From contig NZ_FQTV01000007.1 in assembly GCF_900128905.1 (NCBI RefSeq), positions 156,542 to 220,541 of the forward strand: a DNA stretch of 64,000 nt. The letters are read 5' to 3'. The notes under the pieces are model-generated. The model saw nothing but the letters and a program-made list of their open reading frames with translations. It did not search any database and was not told the DNA's origin. A program made the position numbers and the translations under genes. Below, piece by piece: positions 8,001-16,205 of this stretch; the stretch's first letter is position 1; every line of letters starts with the position of its first letter. The DNA comes from Bacteroides luti. GTDB lineage: Bacteria; Bacteroidota; Bacteroidia; Bacteroidales; Bacteroidaceae.

Positions 8001-8378
8001 TCAAAATATTTTAGTGATTAGATTACCTAAATAGGTGGCTATTAATCCAAGGAAAATGCTGAGACTTGTGTAAAGTGCAAAATAGAAAAAGTTGCCATCT
8101 CTCAACAGAGACATGTTTTCGCTGGCAAATGTTGAAAAGGTTGTAAACCCACCACAAAATCCGATAGTGAGAAATATTCGCAGTTCGTTATTTACCAGAT
8201 TGCCCCGTTCAAAAAGTCCGTAAAATAGTCCGATAAGGAAACATCCTAATATATTCACAACAAATGTTCCGAGTGGAAAGGATGAGAAGATGTTGTTTTG
8301 CATAGCTCTTGACAGGAGATAGCGTAATATTCCACCGATAAAACTTCCGGAACCAATGATGAATAATATTCTTATCAT
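8001..8378 (-). CDS. crcB: Fluoride ion channel CrcB/Fluc
   Basis: The 125-residue protein has the four membrane helices of a Fluc subunit. Conserved features include [14 protein letters not shown] near the N terminus, [14 protein letters not shown] with the pore asparagine, and [15 protein letters not shown] with the phenylalanine box and central sodium-site region. It works as a dual-topology dimer in the inner membrane and exports fluoride. A -7 box (TACATTTG, complement of 8404-8411) lies about 26 bp upstream. I found no crcB riboswitch motif in the short leader. Confidence 0.92.
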   Translation of the reverse strand: MIRILFIIGSGSFIGGILRYLLSRAMQNNIFSSFPLGTFVVNILGCFLIGLFYGLFERGNLVNNELRIFLTIGFCGGFTTFSTFASENMSLLRDGNFFYFALYTSLSIFLGLIATYLGNLITKIF

Positions 8379-8462
8379 ATTGACTTTAGATTTTTGGTCT
8401 TTACAAATGTAAGAATAAGGAGGAATAAAATACAGCTTGAGGAAAGATTTTTATTACTGAAA

Positions 8463-8498
8463 GTAAAAAAATAAGGCACCTCAATAATGAAGTGCCTT
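8463..8498 (-). terminator. Terminator after the tRNA-Thr genes
   Basis: The hairpin formed by aaggcac(c) at 8473-8480 and its complement at 8491-8498 is followed on the minus strand by a T-rich run. A second copy of the hairpin lies at 8611-8636 between the two tRNA genes, but there the following bases are A-rich, so it should not terminate well. Confidence 0.75.
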
Positions 8499-8505
8499 AC
8501 TTTTG

Positions 8506-8579
8506 AGCCTCTTGTCGGATTCGAACCAACGACCCCGAGATTACAAATCACGTGCTCTGGCCAACTGAGCTAAAGAGGC
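8506..8579 (-). tRNA. tRNA-Thr (UGU), copy 2
   Basis: Read on the minus strand, the acceptor arms GCCTCTT and AAGAGGC pair, the D arm contains AGCTCAGTTGG, the anticodon loop is TTTGTAA (anticodon UGU) and the T loop is GGTTCGAATCC. The gene is identical to the copy at 8645-8718. No CCA is encoded. Confidence 0.95.
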
Positions 8580-8610
8580 GAAGATATATATTTTTTCAAT
8601 TTTTTATTTT

Positions 8611-8636
8611 TAGGCACTTCTATAAAGAAGTGCCTT
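8611..8636 (-). repeat. Duplicated hairpin between the two tRNA genes
   Basis: taggcacttc...gaagtgcctt matches the terminator hairpin at 8473-8498, which suggests that the tRNA and its 3' hairpin were duplicated as a unit of about 139 bp. The poly-T tail of the original is missing here, consistent with read-through into the second tRNA. Confidence 0.6.
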
Positions 8637-8644
8637 GCTTTTTG

Positions 8645-8718
8645 AGCCTCTTGTCGGATTCGAACCAACGACCCCGAGATTACAAATCACGTGCTCTGGC
8701 CAACTGAGCTAAAGAGGC
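8645..8718 (-). tRNA. tRNA-Thr (UGU), copy 1
   Basis: This is base-for-base the same 74-base tRNA as at 8506-8579, with anticodon UGU, paired GCCTCTT/AAGAGGC acceptor arms and a normal T loop. It lies only four bases from the predicted SRP RNA end, so it is probably processed from a joint precursor. Confidence 0.95.
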
Positions 8719-8722
8719 GGGT

Positions 8723-8818
8723 GGGTAAGCTTACTATATCGCGCCGCTACAACCAACTACCTTTGCTGCGATCAAGCCCTGGAGGATTTGCTGGGAGCTA
8801 GCCGTATAGGACTTACCC
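8723..8818 (-). ncRNA. ffs: Signal recognition particle RNA (4.5S-like, small bacterial type)
   Basis: On the minus strand the ends GGGTAAG and CTTACCC pair, and inner segments extend this into a long hairpin of about 96 bases. Near the tip, TCCTCCAGGGCTTGATCGCAG followed by CAAAGG matches the layout of SRP helix 8 (CAGG...AGCAG-type symmetric loops around a tetraloop). A -7 box TACCTTTG (complement of 8824-8831) places the transcript start within a base or two of the paired 5' end. There is no ORF. Identification rests on structure and context. Confidence 0.72.
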
Positions 8819-9057
8819 GGGTGCAAAGGTAGATATTTTATTTTACCCTGCAATACCTCCCCGAAACTTTTTTTAGGGTGGATGGACTAAGCGGCTACTT
8901 TTCAGTTACTTAAAAGAACGAAAAAAAATCATTTTTTTTTGTGGCTGGTAAGAATGTACATGGAAAGCCGGAATCTTTATACCATTTTAATAATTTTCAT
9001 TTCATTTCGTACTACTTCTTGATGTAAAAATTGTATTTTTGTGCACAAATATAAAAG

Positions 9058-9657
9058 ATGATAATGGAGAACAGAAGCTTTATGAATAAGTATGCCATGC
9101 AGTATGGCACTTACATGGGGATTTTTTGGATTATAAAATTTACTTTATTCCCGCTTGGGTTTACAGTACCTTTTCTGGAGTTCTTCTTTCTTTTACTGAC
9201 ATTACTGGTTCCTTTTGTAGGATATTATTTCACGAAAATGTACCGGGACAGAATCTGTGGTGGGTCTATTACCTTTGGTCATGCATGGGTATTTGCTACT
9301 TTTATGTATATGTTTAGTGCATTGCTTACGGCTGTAGGGCACTTCGTATACTTCAGATTCATGGATAATGGCTTTATTGTAACCTCTTATCTTGATATGC
9401 TTCATGCGGTAGACAAGAATCAGGCTGCTTCTGCCGGACTGGGTAGCTCGCTTAAGCAATTCGAAGAAACCATAAATACGCTTGGTAGTCTTCGCCCGAT
9501 TGAAATTACTATGCAATTGCTTTCACAAAATGTAATATACGGATCTTTACTGGCTCTTCCTACTGCTCTTTTCGTTAAAAAAAGGGCTGCTTTTCCTATA
9601 GATAATAGCGAGGAGGATAGTAAAGACGATAATAATCAAGACGAAAATAAAGAATAG
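9058..9657 (+). CDS. DUF4199 family membrane protein
   Basis: The 199-residue protein has four likely membrane helices (for example IFWIIKFTLFPLGF, FFFLLLTLLVPFVGYYF, FATFMYMFSALLTAVGHFVYF and the stretch before AALFVKK) and an acidic, asparagine-rich C-terminal tail. This matches DUF4199, a Bacteroidetes inner-membrane family of unknown function. A TATTTTTG -7 box at 9034-9041 lies 17 bp upstream. ATG 9058 or 9064 could both serve as the start. The glycosyltransferase gene begins four bases after its stop, a pairing that suggests work in envelope glycan or lipid modification. Confidence 0.8.
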   Translation: MIMENRSFMNKYAMQYGTYMGIFWIIKFTLFPLGFTVPFLEFFFLLLTLLVPFVGYYFTKMYRDRICGGSITFGHAWVFATFMYMFSALLTAVGHFVYFRFMDNGFIVTSYLDMLHAVDKNQAASAGLGSSLKQFEETINTLGSLRPIEITMQLLSQNVIYGSLLALPTALFVKKRAAFPIDNSEEDSKDDNNQDENKE

Positions 9658-9661
9658 AAAT

Positions 9662-10612
9662 ATGGATATATCTGTAATAGTACCGTTGTATAACGAAGAA
9701 GAATCTCTTCCAGAACTTTATGCATGGATTGATAGGGTGATGAAAGAAAACGATTTTTCTTATGAGGTGATCTTTGTAAATGATGGCAGTACCGATCGTT
9801 CATGGGATGTAATTGAAGAACTTAGTGCAAAGTCGGAAACTGTAAAAGGTATTAAATTCCGTCGTAATTATGGTAAGTCGCCTGCTTTGTTTTGTGGATT
9901 TAAAAAAGCGCAAGGGGATGTGGTAATTACTATGGATGCTGATTTGCAGGATAGTCCGGATGAAATTCCTGAACTTTACAGAATGATTACAGAGGATAAG
10001 TATGACCTGGTTTCCGGATGGAAAGAAAAGAGATATGATCCGCTTTCGAAAACAATTCCTACAAAGCTGTTTAATGCTACAGCCCGCTCTGTTTCGGGCA
10101 TTAAGAATCTGCATGATTTTAATTGCGGACTAAAGGCTTATAAAAAAGATGTTGTGAAGAATGTTGAAGTATATGGCGAAATGCATCGTTATATACCTTA
10201 TTTGGCTAAAAATGCCGGCTTTTCAAAAATAGGGGAGAAGGTGGTTCAGCATCAGGCTCGTAAATATGGCTCTACTAAATTTGGTATGAGCAGATTTGTG
10301 AATGGATACCTGGATTTACTCTCTTTGTGGTTCCTTTCTAAATTCGGGAAAAAACCAATGCATATTTTTGGATTGCTGGGTTCATTGATGTTCTTCTTTG
10401 GTTTCATATCTGTTATTGTTGTGGGGGCATCTAAACTTTACTCTATGTATTCTGGATTAGAGTACAGACTGGTAACTGAATCTCCTTATTTTTATCTGGC
10501 TCTAACCTGTATGATTATTGGTACTCAACTGTTCCTGGCCGGATTTGTAGGTGAACTTGTTACACGTAACGCTCCCGAACGTAATAATTACAAAGTAGAA
10601 AAAGAACTGTAA
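9662..10612 (+). CDS. Family 2 glycosyltransferase, GtrB/DPM1-like
   Basis: The 316-residue enzyme starts with the GT2 fold signature ISVIVPLYNEEESLPELY. It carries the nucleotide-binding phrase FVNDGSTDRSW, the metal-binding MDADLQD and a C-terminal membrane part with two helices (MHIFGLLGSLMFFFGFISVIVV and PYFYLALTCMIIGTQLFLAGFVGEL). This architecture is that of polyprenyl-phosphate glycosyltransferases such as GtrB and ArnC, which load a sugar onto undecaprenyl phosphate at the cytoplasmic membrane. Donor and final acceptor cannot be told from sequence. It is the second gene of a five-gene operon. Confidence 0.9.
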   Translation: MDISVIVPLYNEEESLPELYAWIDRVMKENDFSYEVIFVNDGSTDRSWDVIEELSAKSETVKGIKFRRNYGKSPALFCGFKKAQGDVVITMDADLQDSPDEIPELYRMITEDKYDLVSGWKEKRYDPLSKTIPTKLFNATARSVSGIKNLHDFNCGLKAYKKDVVKNVEVYGEMHRYIPYLAKNAGFSKIGEKVVQHQARKYGSTKFGMSRFVNGYLDLLSLWFLSKFGKKPMHIFGLLGSLMFFFGFISVIVVGASKLYSMYSGLEYRLVTESPYFYLALTCMIIGTQLFLAGFVGELVTRNAPERNNYKVEKEL

Positions 10613-10630
10613 AAACTGTTTGGAAAAATT

Positions 10631-11110
10631 ATGAGACATCTATTGAAACTCTTGTTTTTTACAGTGTTTACTTGCTGTGCCGTAAGCTTTTTTATGGCAT
10701 GTGGTGAGGCTTCCGAGTCCTCAGTGGGACGACTTTCGCCGCTATTTAAATTTGTAACTAAAAGTACGCTGAAGGAAAAGTCGTTTGATTCGCTCACTGT
10801 GGTTGCTCTTAATACTGTTCGGGGTGACTCGATAATTATTGATAACCAAAAGACAGTTACTTCTGCCAATCTTCCGCTTAGTTATGTTGACACCATAACA
10901 GCATTGGTCTTTAAATATTCAAAAGATACGATTGATACGGTTTGGGTTACTCATACTAATACTGAGCATTTTATTTCTATGGATCGTGGGGTAGCTATGT
11001 TTTATCACATAAACAAAGTGGAACACACCAAACATTTAATAGATTCTATCGCAATAGTAAATTCGGAAGTTAATATCAATGAAAAAGAAAATATTCGCAT
11101 CTATTATTAG
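10631..11110 (+). CDS. DUF6452 family lipoprotein
   Basis: The 159-residue protein has a lipoprotein signal peptide ending in the lipobox FMAC with Cys24, so the mature protein is membrane anchored. The rest is predicted beta-rich with phrases such as GDSIIIDNQKTV and DTIDTVWVTHTNTEHFISMDRG, which matches DUF6452 of Bacteroidetes. No catalytic motif is visible. Its 3' end overlaps the next gene by 32 bp, and the DUF6452-DUF6048 order is conserved in related genomes, suggesting a two-component envelope structure. Confidence 0.78.
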   Translation: MRHLLKLLFFTVFTCCAVSFFMACGEASESSVGRLSPLFKFVTKSTLKEKSFDSLTVVALNTVRGDSIIIDNQKTVTSANLPLSYVDTITALVFKYSKDTIDTVWVTHTNTEHFISMDRGVAMFYHINKVEHTKHLIDSIAIVNSEVNINEKENIRIYY

Positions 11111-11795
11111 TGCACTTGCTTTGTTCGTGTTCTCTTTTCCTGCTCTTGCTCAACAGCAACAACAACGCCAAGTGCTGAGGAAAGGACAGAAGAAAGTAAT
11201 TAGTAAGATACCCAAAGAGGTGTTTCCATTGTATAATGGTACTTTTGTTGGGGTAGACTTGTACGGAATAGGAAGCAAAGCGTTTGGAGGTGATTTTTTA
11301 AGTTCTGAGGTTAGTGTTGATGTGAATCTGAAGAACCGCTTTTTCCCGGTTGTGGAATTAGGTTATGGTAAAGTAGATAAAGATAATAATAGTATTTCCT
11401 ATAAATCGTCGGCTCCATATTTCAGAATAGGTATGGATTACAACTTAATGTTCAAGAAAAAGAACTTAAGTCACATGTATATTGGAGCCCGATATGGTTT
11501 TACAGCTTTGAGTTATGATGTGAAAAGTGTCGGACTTGATGATGATATTTATTCGGGACAAGTACCTTTTGAATATACAGGAGAGAACACTACTGCTCAT
11601 TGGATGGAATTGGTTGGTGGTATCAGGGCCGAGGTCTTTAAAAACGTTTTAATGGGATGGTCTTTGAGATACAAAGCTAAGATTAGCGTGAAAGATAATG
11701 TTCATTCAACACCTTGGTACATTCCGGGGTTCGGAGAGAATAAGTCCTCTAACTTTGGGATTACATACTCTTTGATTTATAAGTTACCTTTATAA
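11079..11795 (+). CDS. DUF6048 family outer-membrane-type protein
   Basis: The 238-residue product has a cleavable signal peptide (MKKKIFASIISALALFVFSF, then ALAQ) followed by a glutamine-rich stretch. Alternating hydrophobic beta strands (VELGYGKVD, YFRIGMDYNLMF, MYIGARYGFTALSYDV, GITYSLIYKLPL) suggest a small outer-membrane beta-barrel, as proposed for DUF6048. It overlaps the DUF6452 lipoprotein gene by 32 bp and lies 2 bp before mntP. Function unknown. Confidence 0.8.
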   Translation: MKKKIFASIISALALFVFSFPALAQQQQQRQVLRKGQKKVISKIPKEVFPLYNGTFVGVDLYGIGSKAFGGDFLSSEVSVDVNLKNRFFPVVELGYGKVDKDNNSISYKSSAPYFRIGMDYNLMFKKKNLSHMYIGARYGFTALSYDVKSVGLDDDIYSGQVPFEYTGENTTAHWMELVGGIRAEVFKNVLMGWSLRYKAKISVKDNVHSTPWYIPGFGENKSSNFGITYSLIYKLPL

Positions 11796-11797
11796 TA

Positions 11798-12370
11798 ATG
11801 ACAAATTTAGAAAATTGGCTGCTTGCTGTGGGGCTGGCAATGGATTGCCTGGCTGTGTCGATAGCAAGTGGCATTATTTTTAAGAAAGTTCACTGGGGCA
11901 ATATCCTTACAATGGCTTTCTTCTTTGGTTTTTTTCAGGCTTTAATGCCTTTCCTGGGATGGTTCGGTGCTAGTAGGTTCAGTCATTTGATAGAGAATGT
12001 AGACCATTGGCTGGTTTTCCTTATTCTTGCTTTTCTTGGTGGAAGAATGATCTGGGAATCGTTTAAGGACGAAGAGTGCAGGAGTGACTTTAATCCGGCT
12101 TGTTTAAAGGTTGTTTTTACATTGGCCATAGCAACTAGTCTGGATGCCCTTGCGGTTGGTGTGTCTTTCGCCTTTATGGGGATGAGAACCGTTAATAGCA
12201 TTATTTCACCGATATTGATTATTGGTCTTGTTTCTTTTGTAATATCTGTCTTTGGCTTACTGTTTGGAATATTCTTTGGATGCAAACACAATATGAGAGT
12301 GGAACTGTGGGGCGGACTTATATTGATAGGTATTGGAACAAAAGTGCTGATAGAACATCTTTGTTTATAA
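11798..12370 (+). CDS. mntP: Manganese efflux pump MntP
   Basis: The 190-residue protein has six hydrophobic segments and the two half-repeats typical of MntP. These carry the paired acidic motifs AMDCLAVSIASG near the N terminus and ATSLDALAVGVSFAF in the second half, whose aspartates line the metal path. It exports Mn(II) across the inner membrane. It is the last gene of the DUF4199 operon, two bases after DUF6048, and is followed by a strong bidirectional terminator. No yybP-ykoY riboswitch is present upstream, as expected for an internal operon gene. Confidence 0.9.
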   Translation: MTNLENWLLAVGLAMDCLAVSIASGIIFKKVHWGNILTMAFFFGFFQALMPFLGWFGASRFSHLIENVDHWLVFLILAFLGGRMIWESFKDEECRSDFNPACLKVVFTLAIATSLDALAVGVSFAFMGMRTVNSIISPILIIGLVSFVISVFGLLFGIFFGCKHNMRVELWGGLILIGIGTKVLIEHLCL

Positions 12371-12377
12371 ATGATAT

Positions 12378-12420
12378 AAAAAAATCCTGCTATAGAGAAT
12401 ATCTGTAGCAGGATTTTTTA
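12378..12420. terminator. Bidirectional terminator between mntP and panD
   Basis: Arms aaaaaatcctgct and agcaggatttttt (about 12379-12391 and 12407-12419) give a T-tail in both directions. The hairpin serves the convergent mntP (+) and panD (-). Confidence 0.85.
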
Positions 12421-12444
12421 TGCTATATAAATCAGGAATGTAAT

Positions 12445-12798
12445 TTATTCAACTAATTTATTGGTCATGGTGTCGGGGAAAACCACTGTCGGTTTAAAGC
12501 TTTTAGCTTCTTCAAAATCCATCATGGCATAAGACATGATAATAATGATATCTCCAACTTGTACCTTTCGGGCAGCTGCACCATTCAGGCAAATCTTACC
12601 TGTACCACGTTCGCCTTTTATAATATAAGTTGAGAAACGTTCACCGTTATTGTTATCTACGATATGTACTCTCTCATTGGCGATGAGGTTGGCCGCATCC
12701 ATTAAATCTTCGTCAATTGTAATACTACCCATGTAATTTAAATCAGCCTCTGTTACACGTACACGGTGTAGCTTTGACTTCATTACTTCAATCATCAT
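12445..12798 (-). CDS. panD: Aspartate 1-decarboxylase
   Basis: The 117-residue proenzyme shows the self-cleavage site YMGSITID, where the Gly-Ser bond is processed to give the pyruvoyl cofactor, followed by [18 protein letters not shown]. It also has the conserved [21 protein letters not shown] block. It makes beta-alanine from L-aspartate for pantothenate synthesis. The start at 12798 ([12 protein letters not shown]) fits related proteins; M6 is an alternative. It lies 17 bp after panC on the same strand, so both share one message. Confidence 0.96.
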   Translation of the reverse strand: MMIEVMKSKLHRVRVTEADLNYMGSITIDEDLMDAANLIANERVHIVDNNNGERFSTYIIKGERGTGKICLNGAAARKVQVGDIIIIMSYAMMDFEEAKSFKPTVVFPDTMTNKLVE

Positions 12799-12815
12799 AA
12801 GGTTGGTCTTTTTAA

Positions 12816-13664
12816 TTAAATCTCTTTATATTTTATGTTATCAATCAGTCGGACTTGTCCACAGAATACTGTGATGCAGCCCACTGCGTAATTTGTATCT
12901 GCCCAGTCTTTCAAGTCCTGTAATGTGTAACCATCAACAATCTTAAAATACTCCAGGCGTAGCCCTTGCTCAGCGGCAATTGATTCTTCTACGAAGCGAA
13001 TTGTTTCACTCACTGAGTGATCTGCTGCAAAGGTACGACTTTTAAATAATGTTTGAGATATTTTTAATGCTATTTCACGTTCTTCAGCAGATAATAATGA
13101 ATTGCGGCTGCTTAGAGCCAATCCGTCGACTTCACGAACAATTGGACAGCCTACAATTTCAATATCTAAGTTCAGCTGTTTAGTCATCTCACGAATGATG
13201 GCCAGCTGCTGGAAATCTTTTTCTCCGAAGTATGCGCGGTTTGGTTTTACTGCATAAAAAAGTTTACTTACAATTTGTGCTACACCATTAAAGTGCCCTG
13301 GACGGAAAGCTCCCTCCATAACTGTATCCAGCGGTGCAAAGCTGAATTGACGAGTATCTGGTTGCGGATACATTTCTTCTACCGATGGGGCAAAAACAAA
13401 AGAGCAGCCATTGGCTTCCAATAATTTGCAGTCGGCATCCAGAGTACGTGGATATTTTATTAAATCATTTTTATCGTTGAACTGAGTGGGATTTACAAAT
13501 ACACTCACTACGGTTACATCATTTTCTTTTACGCAACGCTTTACTAAAGAGGCATGTCCTGCATGTAAAGCGCCCATAGTAGGGACTAACCCAACCATTT
13601 TACCCTGAGCTGTTAGTGCAGATAACTCTGACTGTAACTCATTGATAGTGTGTACAATTTTCAT
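12816..13664 (-). CDS. panC: Pantothenate synthetase
   Basis: Starting at ATG 13664 ([17 protein letters not shown]) the enzyme has 282 residues, the usual length; the longer frame to 13709 is not needed. It shows the adenylation-site phrase [17 protein letters not shown], then [11 protein letters not shown] and the KMSKS-like region [17 protein letters not shown]. It condenses pantoate with beta-alanine using ATP in the cytoplasm. Together with panD downstream, it supplies beta-alanine and the final step of pantothenate formation. Confidence 0.96.
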   Translation of the reverse strand: MKIVHTINELQSELSALTAQGKMVGLVPTMGALHAGHASLVKRCVKENDVTVVSVFVNPTQFNDKNDLIKYPRTLDADCKLLEANGCSFVFAPSVEEMYPQPDTRQFSFAPLDTVMEGAFRPGHFNGVAQIVSKLFYAVKPNRAYFGEKDFQQLAIIREMTKQLNLDIEIVGCPIVREVDGLALSSRNSLLSAEEREIALKISQTLFKSRTFAADHSVSETIRFVEESIAAEQGLRLEYFKIVDGYTLQDLKDWADTNYAVGCITVFCGQVRLIDNIKYKEI

Positions 13665-13878
13665 TTTTAATTTTGATTGTTTGATCTGTTGTTTTAAAAA
13701 ACGGTGCAAAATAAGCTAATATTTATCACATAACGAAGAATTATTTGAAATTTATATAATGAAATGCTCTTGCTTGTTTTAATTTGATTTTAATGCTTAT
13801 GTGCTGATTAATAGAAACTTAATAATTAGCGAGATGTTATTGAAGGATAAAACTTGCATAAATGCGCTTTTTTTTTTA

Positions 13879-13893
13879 TATCTTTGCAGAATA
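13879..13893 (+). promoter_or_regulatory. Promoter of the GT5-like gene
   Basis: TATCTTTG at 13879-13886 is a good -7 box, with T-rich sequence upstream. The expected start near 13893 lies downstream of the farther ATG at 13854, so translation should begin at 13914. Confidence 0.6.
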
Positions 13894-13913
13894 TTTATGA
13901 GAAAGATAATAAA

Positions 13914-14732
13914 ATGATGAAGGCTAACAAGGTTTTATTTATTACACAAGAGATTACTCCTTACTTGCCCGAGTCCGAAATGGCTAATGTTGGAAGATAT
14001 CTTCCTCAGGCTATTCAGGAAAAGGGAAGAGAAATCAGAACATTTATGCCTAAGTGGGGTAATATCAATGAGCGCAGAAATCAATTGCACGAAGTGATTC
14101 GCCTTTCGGGAATGAACCTGATCATTGATGATACAGATCATCCGTTGATTATAAAAGTGGCTTCGATTCAGGCTGCCAGAATGCAGGTATACTTCATTGA
14201 TAATGATGATTATTTTCAACACAGATTACAAGCTGCTGATGAAGATGGAAATGAATATGATGATAATGACAGCAGAGCTATATTTTATGCCCGCGGTGTA
14301 ATTGAAACGGTAAAGAAACTCCGTTGGTGTCCTGATGTTATTCACTGTCATGGATGGATGTCGGCTTTGGCTCCATTATATATTAAGACTGTATACAAAG
14401 ATGAACCTTCGTTTCGTGATGTGAAGATTGTGTTCTCTGTATATGAGGATGATTTTAAAAATAAACTTTCTCAGGATTTTGCCTCTAAAATAATGATGAA
14501 AGACTTAGCAGGCATTGATTTATCTTCTGTTCAGGGTGATGTTGATTATGCTGGTTTGATTAAGCTTGCTATCGATTATTCCGACGGGGTTATTCAAAAC
14601 AGTGAGAATGTAAATGAAGAAGTGATGAACTATGCTCGCAGTAAGAATATTCCGGTTCTTGATTTTCAGTCTCCTGATAATTACATTGATGCTTTCAACG
14701 AGTTTTACGATAAAGTTTATGATAATGAATAG
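13914..14732 (+). CDS. Glycogen synthase-like protein, N-terminal GT5 domain only
   Basis: The 272-residue protein aligns with the N-terminal Rossmann domain of glycogen/starch synthases (VLFITQEITPYLPESEMANVGRYLPQAI, MPKWGNINERRNQLHEV, WCPDVIHCHGWMSALAPLYIKT). It ends where the catalytic C-terminal domain should begin. Full-length GlgA is about 480 residues. The ADP-glucose-binding Lys-x-Gly-Gly motif is replaced by SEMANVG. Proteins of this size recur in Bacteroides, so this is probably not a local truncation. It may be a regulatory or binding subunit for the convergent glycogen genes. Activity is doubtful. Confidence 0.75.
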   Translation: MMKANKVLFITQEITPYLPESEMANVGRYLPQAIQEKGREIRTFMPKWGNINERRNQLHEVIRLSGMNLIIDDTDHPLIIKVASIQAARMQVYFIDNDDYFQHRLQAADEDGNEYDDNDSRAIFYARGVIETVKKLRWCPDVIHCHGWMSALAPLYIKTVYKDEPSFRDVKIVFSVYEDDFKNKLSQDFASKIMMKDLAGIDLSSVQGDVDYAGLIKLAIDYSDGVIQNSENVNEEVMNYARSKNIPVLDFQSPDNYIDAFNEFYDKVYDNE

Positions 14733-14740
14733 ATATCATA

Positions 14741-14772
14741 AAAAAAGCAGCTCAATTTGAGCTGCTTTTTTT
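14741..14772. terminator. Bidirectional terminator
   Basis: Arms aaaaaagcagctcaa and ttgagctgctttttt (14741-14755, 14757-14771) form a 15 bp stem. It separates the convergent GT5-like and GH57-like genes. Confidence 0.88.
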
Positions 14773-14786
14773 ATGATTGGTTTTTC

Positions 14787-16187
14787 CTATTCTTTCTTCG
14801 CTACTTTTTTAGTTTTCTTTTCTTTAGTTTCTTTCTTTTCCTTCTTCTCTTTCTTCTCTTTCTTTTCCTTAGTTGTATTAGTTGCTGTTGTTTCTTTATT
14901 CACTTTACTAAGTTCCAGCATATCAATCTTCTTACGTAAGGTCTCAATCTCATCTCCTTGATTTTTTATCGTTGTAAGCAGGGAGTTCAATTCTTCATTA
15001 TCCAAATCTTCCGGATAAAGGGAGTTTACTCTGTTGATAAAGTCGGCCAGAACATTCATATAATTTGAAAAAGCCTCGTAGGCTGAGTCGTAACTATCTC
15101 TGTCGATACCAAGACCGGTATGTTTAGTTGACATGAAACGGAAGTTGTGGCAAGCCTGTAAATAGTCCCAGTCTTGCTTGATCCTTTTATCATGGCATAG
15201 TCTTACACGCTCTGATAAACTATATAGCTTATTAAAGGCCTCACGCTGAAGACCGTTTCCTAACCAGGCACTTATATCTCTTTCTTCGTCCAGCCAGGAT
15301 ATTGGATATAGAACCTCAATAGGAGAGATTGATTTGGATTTGGAAATAATCTCAGAAGGAGTAGAGAATGTTATTCCTTTTTCACTGGCACAACCCGGTA
15401 ACGCTTTCAAGAATTCCAGAATGTTTGAAGATAGAGGCTGTGCTATACCTATAGCATCTAAAGGCATGAAGATATTGATCACTTTTTCTTCTTTTGGCAG
15501 TGAGTCAATCCAACTGATGTATTTATCAGCAAACAGAGGATACTCGCTCCATTCATGATTGGAGAACCGAAGGCTGATATCATCTGAAAGCTTGTAGTCT
15601 CTGAATAATATTTTAAGCTCGGGTGCCTGATTGCAATGATATACATAATGAGGACTCTTCCATCCTAGAATATGTTTTGCTCCCTCAGTGAGCACTCCTT
15701 TAAATCCCATATCGGCGATTGTGCTGCCAATTTCATCTGAATAAATAAGTCCTGTATTTCTGAATACAGTTGGTGCCTGACCAAAGAGTTGTTTTGTTTT
15801 TCTGCATTGGTGCTGAACTTCCTCACGGAAACTTTGTTCATCGATCAATGAAGAGAGTCCGTTGGAATATGTTTCGGCCAAGAACTCGCAGCAGCCTGTT
15901 TTGCCCAATTCTTTTAGTTTGTCGATAACGCAGGGAGCATGCATTTCCAATAGCTCCATTGCTACTCCGGATAGAGAAATGGCTACTTTGAAAGCTCCGT
16001 TTGAGCTTTTAACCATCTCAATTAATGTGTCGATTGCAGGTTTATAAGAACGCTCAACAGTATCACTTAATTTAGTTTCATTGGCGTAATCGTCATAATA
16101 ATAGTGATCAGTGCCTATGTCAAAGAATCGATATCTCTTCAGATGAAAAATCTGGTGTATTTGAAAGTATAAACAGATTGTTTTCAT
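14787..16187 (-). CDS. GH57 alpha-amylase homologue lacking the catalytic pair
   Basis: The 466-residue protein clearly belongs to the Bacteroides GH57 group (ICLYFQIHQIF, EFLAETYSNGL, VFRNTGLIYSDEIG). The usual nucleophile glutamate in FRNTELIY is Gly146, and the usual FMDYETFGEHQ motif with the proton-donor aspartate reads FMPLDAIGIAQ (240-250). CSR-1 HQPFRL is also changed to HQIFHL. It should therefore not hydrolyse glycosidic bonds and may bind alpha-glucan or regulate its neighbours. Residues from about 430 on form a highly charged Lys/Glu tail built from repeated KKEKKE units. It is the last gene of the three-gene minus-strand glycogen unit. Confidence 0.85.
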   Translation of the reverse strand: MKTICLYFQIHQIFHLKRYRFFDIGTDHYYYDDYANETKLSDTVERSYKPAIDTLIEMVKSSNGAFKVAISLSGVAMELLEMHAPCVIDKLKELGKTGCCEFLAETYSNGLSSLIDEQSFREEVQHQCRKTKQLFGQAPTVFRNTGLIYSDEIGSTIADMGFKGVLTEGAKHILGWKSPHYVYHCNQAPELKILFRDYKLSDDISLRFSNHEWSEYPLFADKYISWIDSLPKEEKVINIFMPLDAIGIAQPLSSNILEFLKALPGCASEKGITFSTPSEIISKSKSISPIEVLYPISWLDEERDISAWLGNGLQREAFNKLYSLSERVRLCHDKRIKQDWDYLQACHNFRFMSTKHTGLGIDRDSYDSAYEAFSNYMNVLADFINRVNSLYPEDLDNEELNSLLTTIKNQGDEIETLRKKIDMLELSKVNKETTATNTTKEKKEKKEKKEKKETKEKKTKKVAKKE

Positions 16188-16205
16188 ATTGATTATATTT
16201 TTTTA

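Noticed and set aside
7630..8004. DUF190 start at 8004
   Set aside because: That codon is TTG and overlaps the crcB stop; the ATG at 7998 fits the family better.
8379..8462. Fluoride (crcB) riboswitch
   Set aside because: The leader between the -7 box and crcB is only about 20 bases and lacks the conserved pseudoknot motif.
11079..11110. Frameshift between DUF6452 and DUF6048 genes
   Set aside because: The 32 bp overlap is explained by two proper genes, each with its own signal peptide and full-length domain.
13665..13709. N-terminal extension of PanC ([15 protein letters not shown])
   Set aside because: It precedes the conserved start [10 protein letters not shown] and would exceed the usual family length.
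14757..14961. Phe/Ser-rich plus-strand ORFs
   Set aside because: They are the complement of the Lys/Glu tail of the GH57-like gene.
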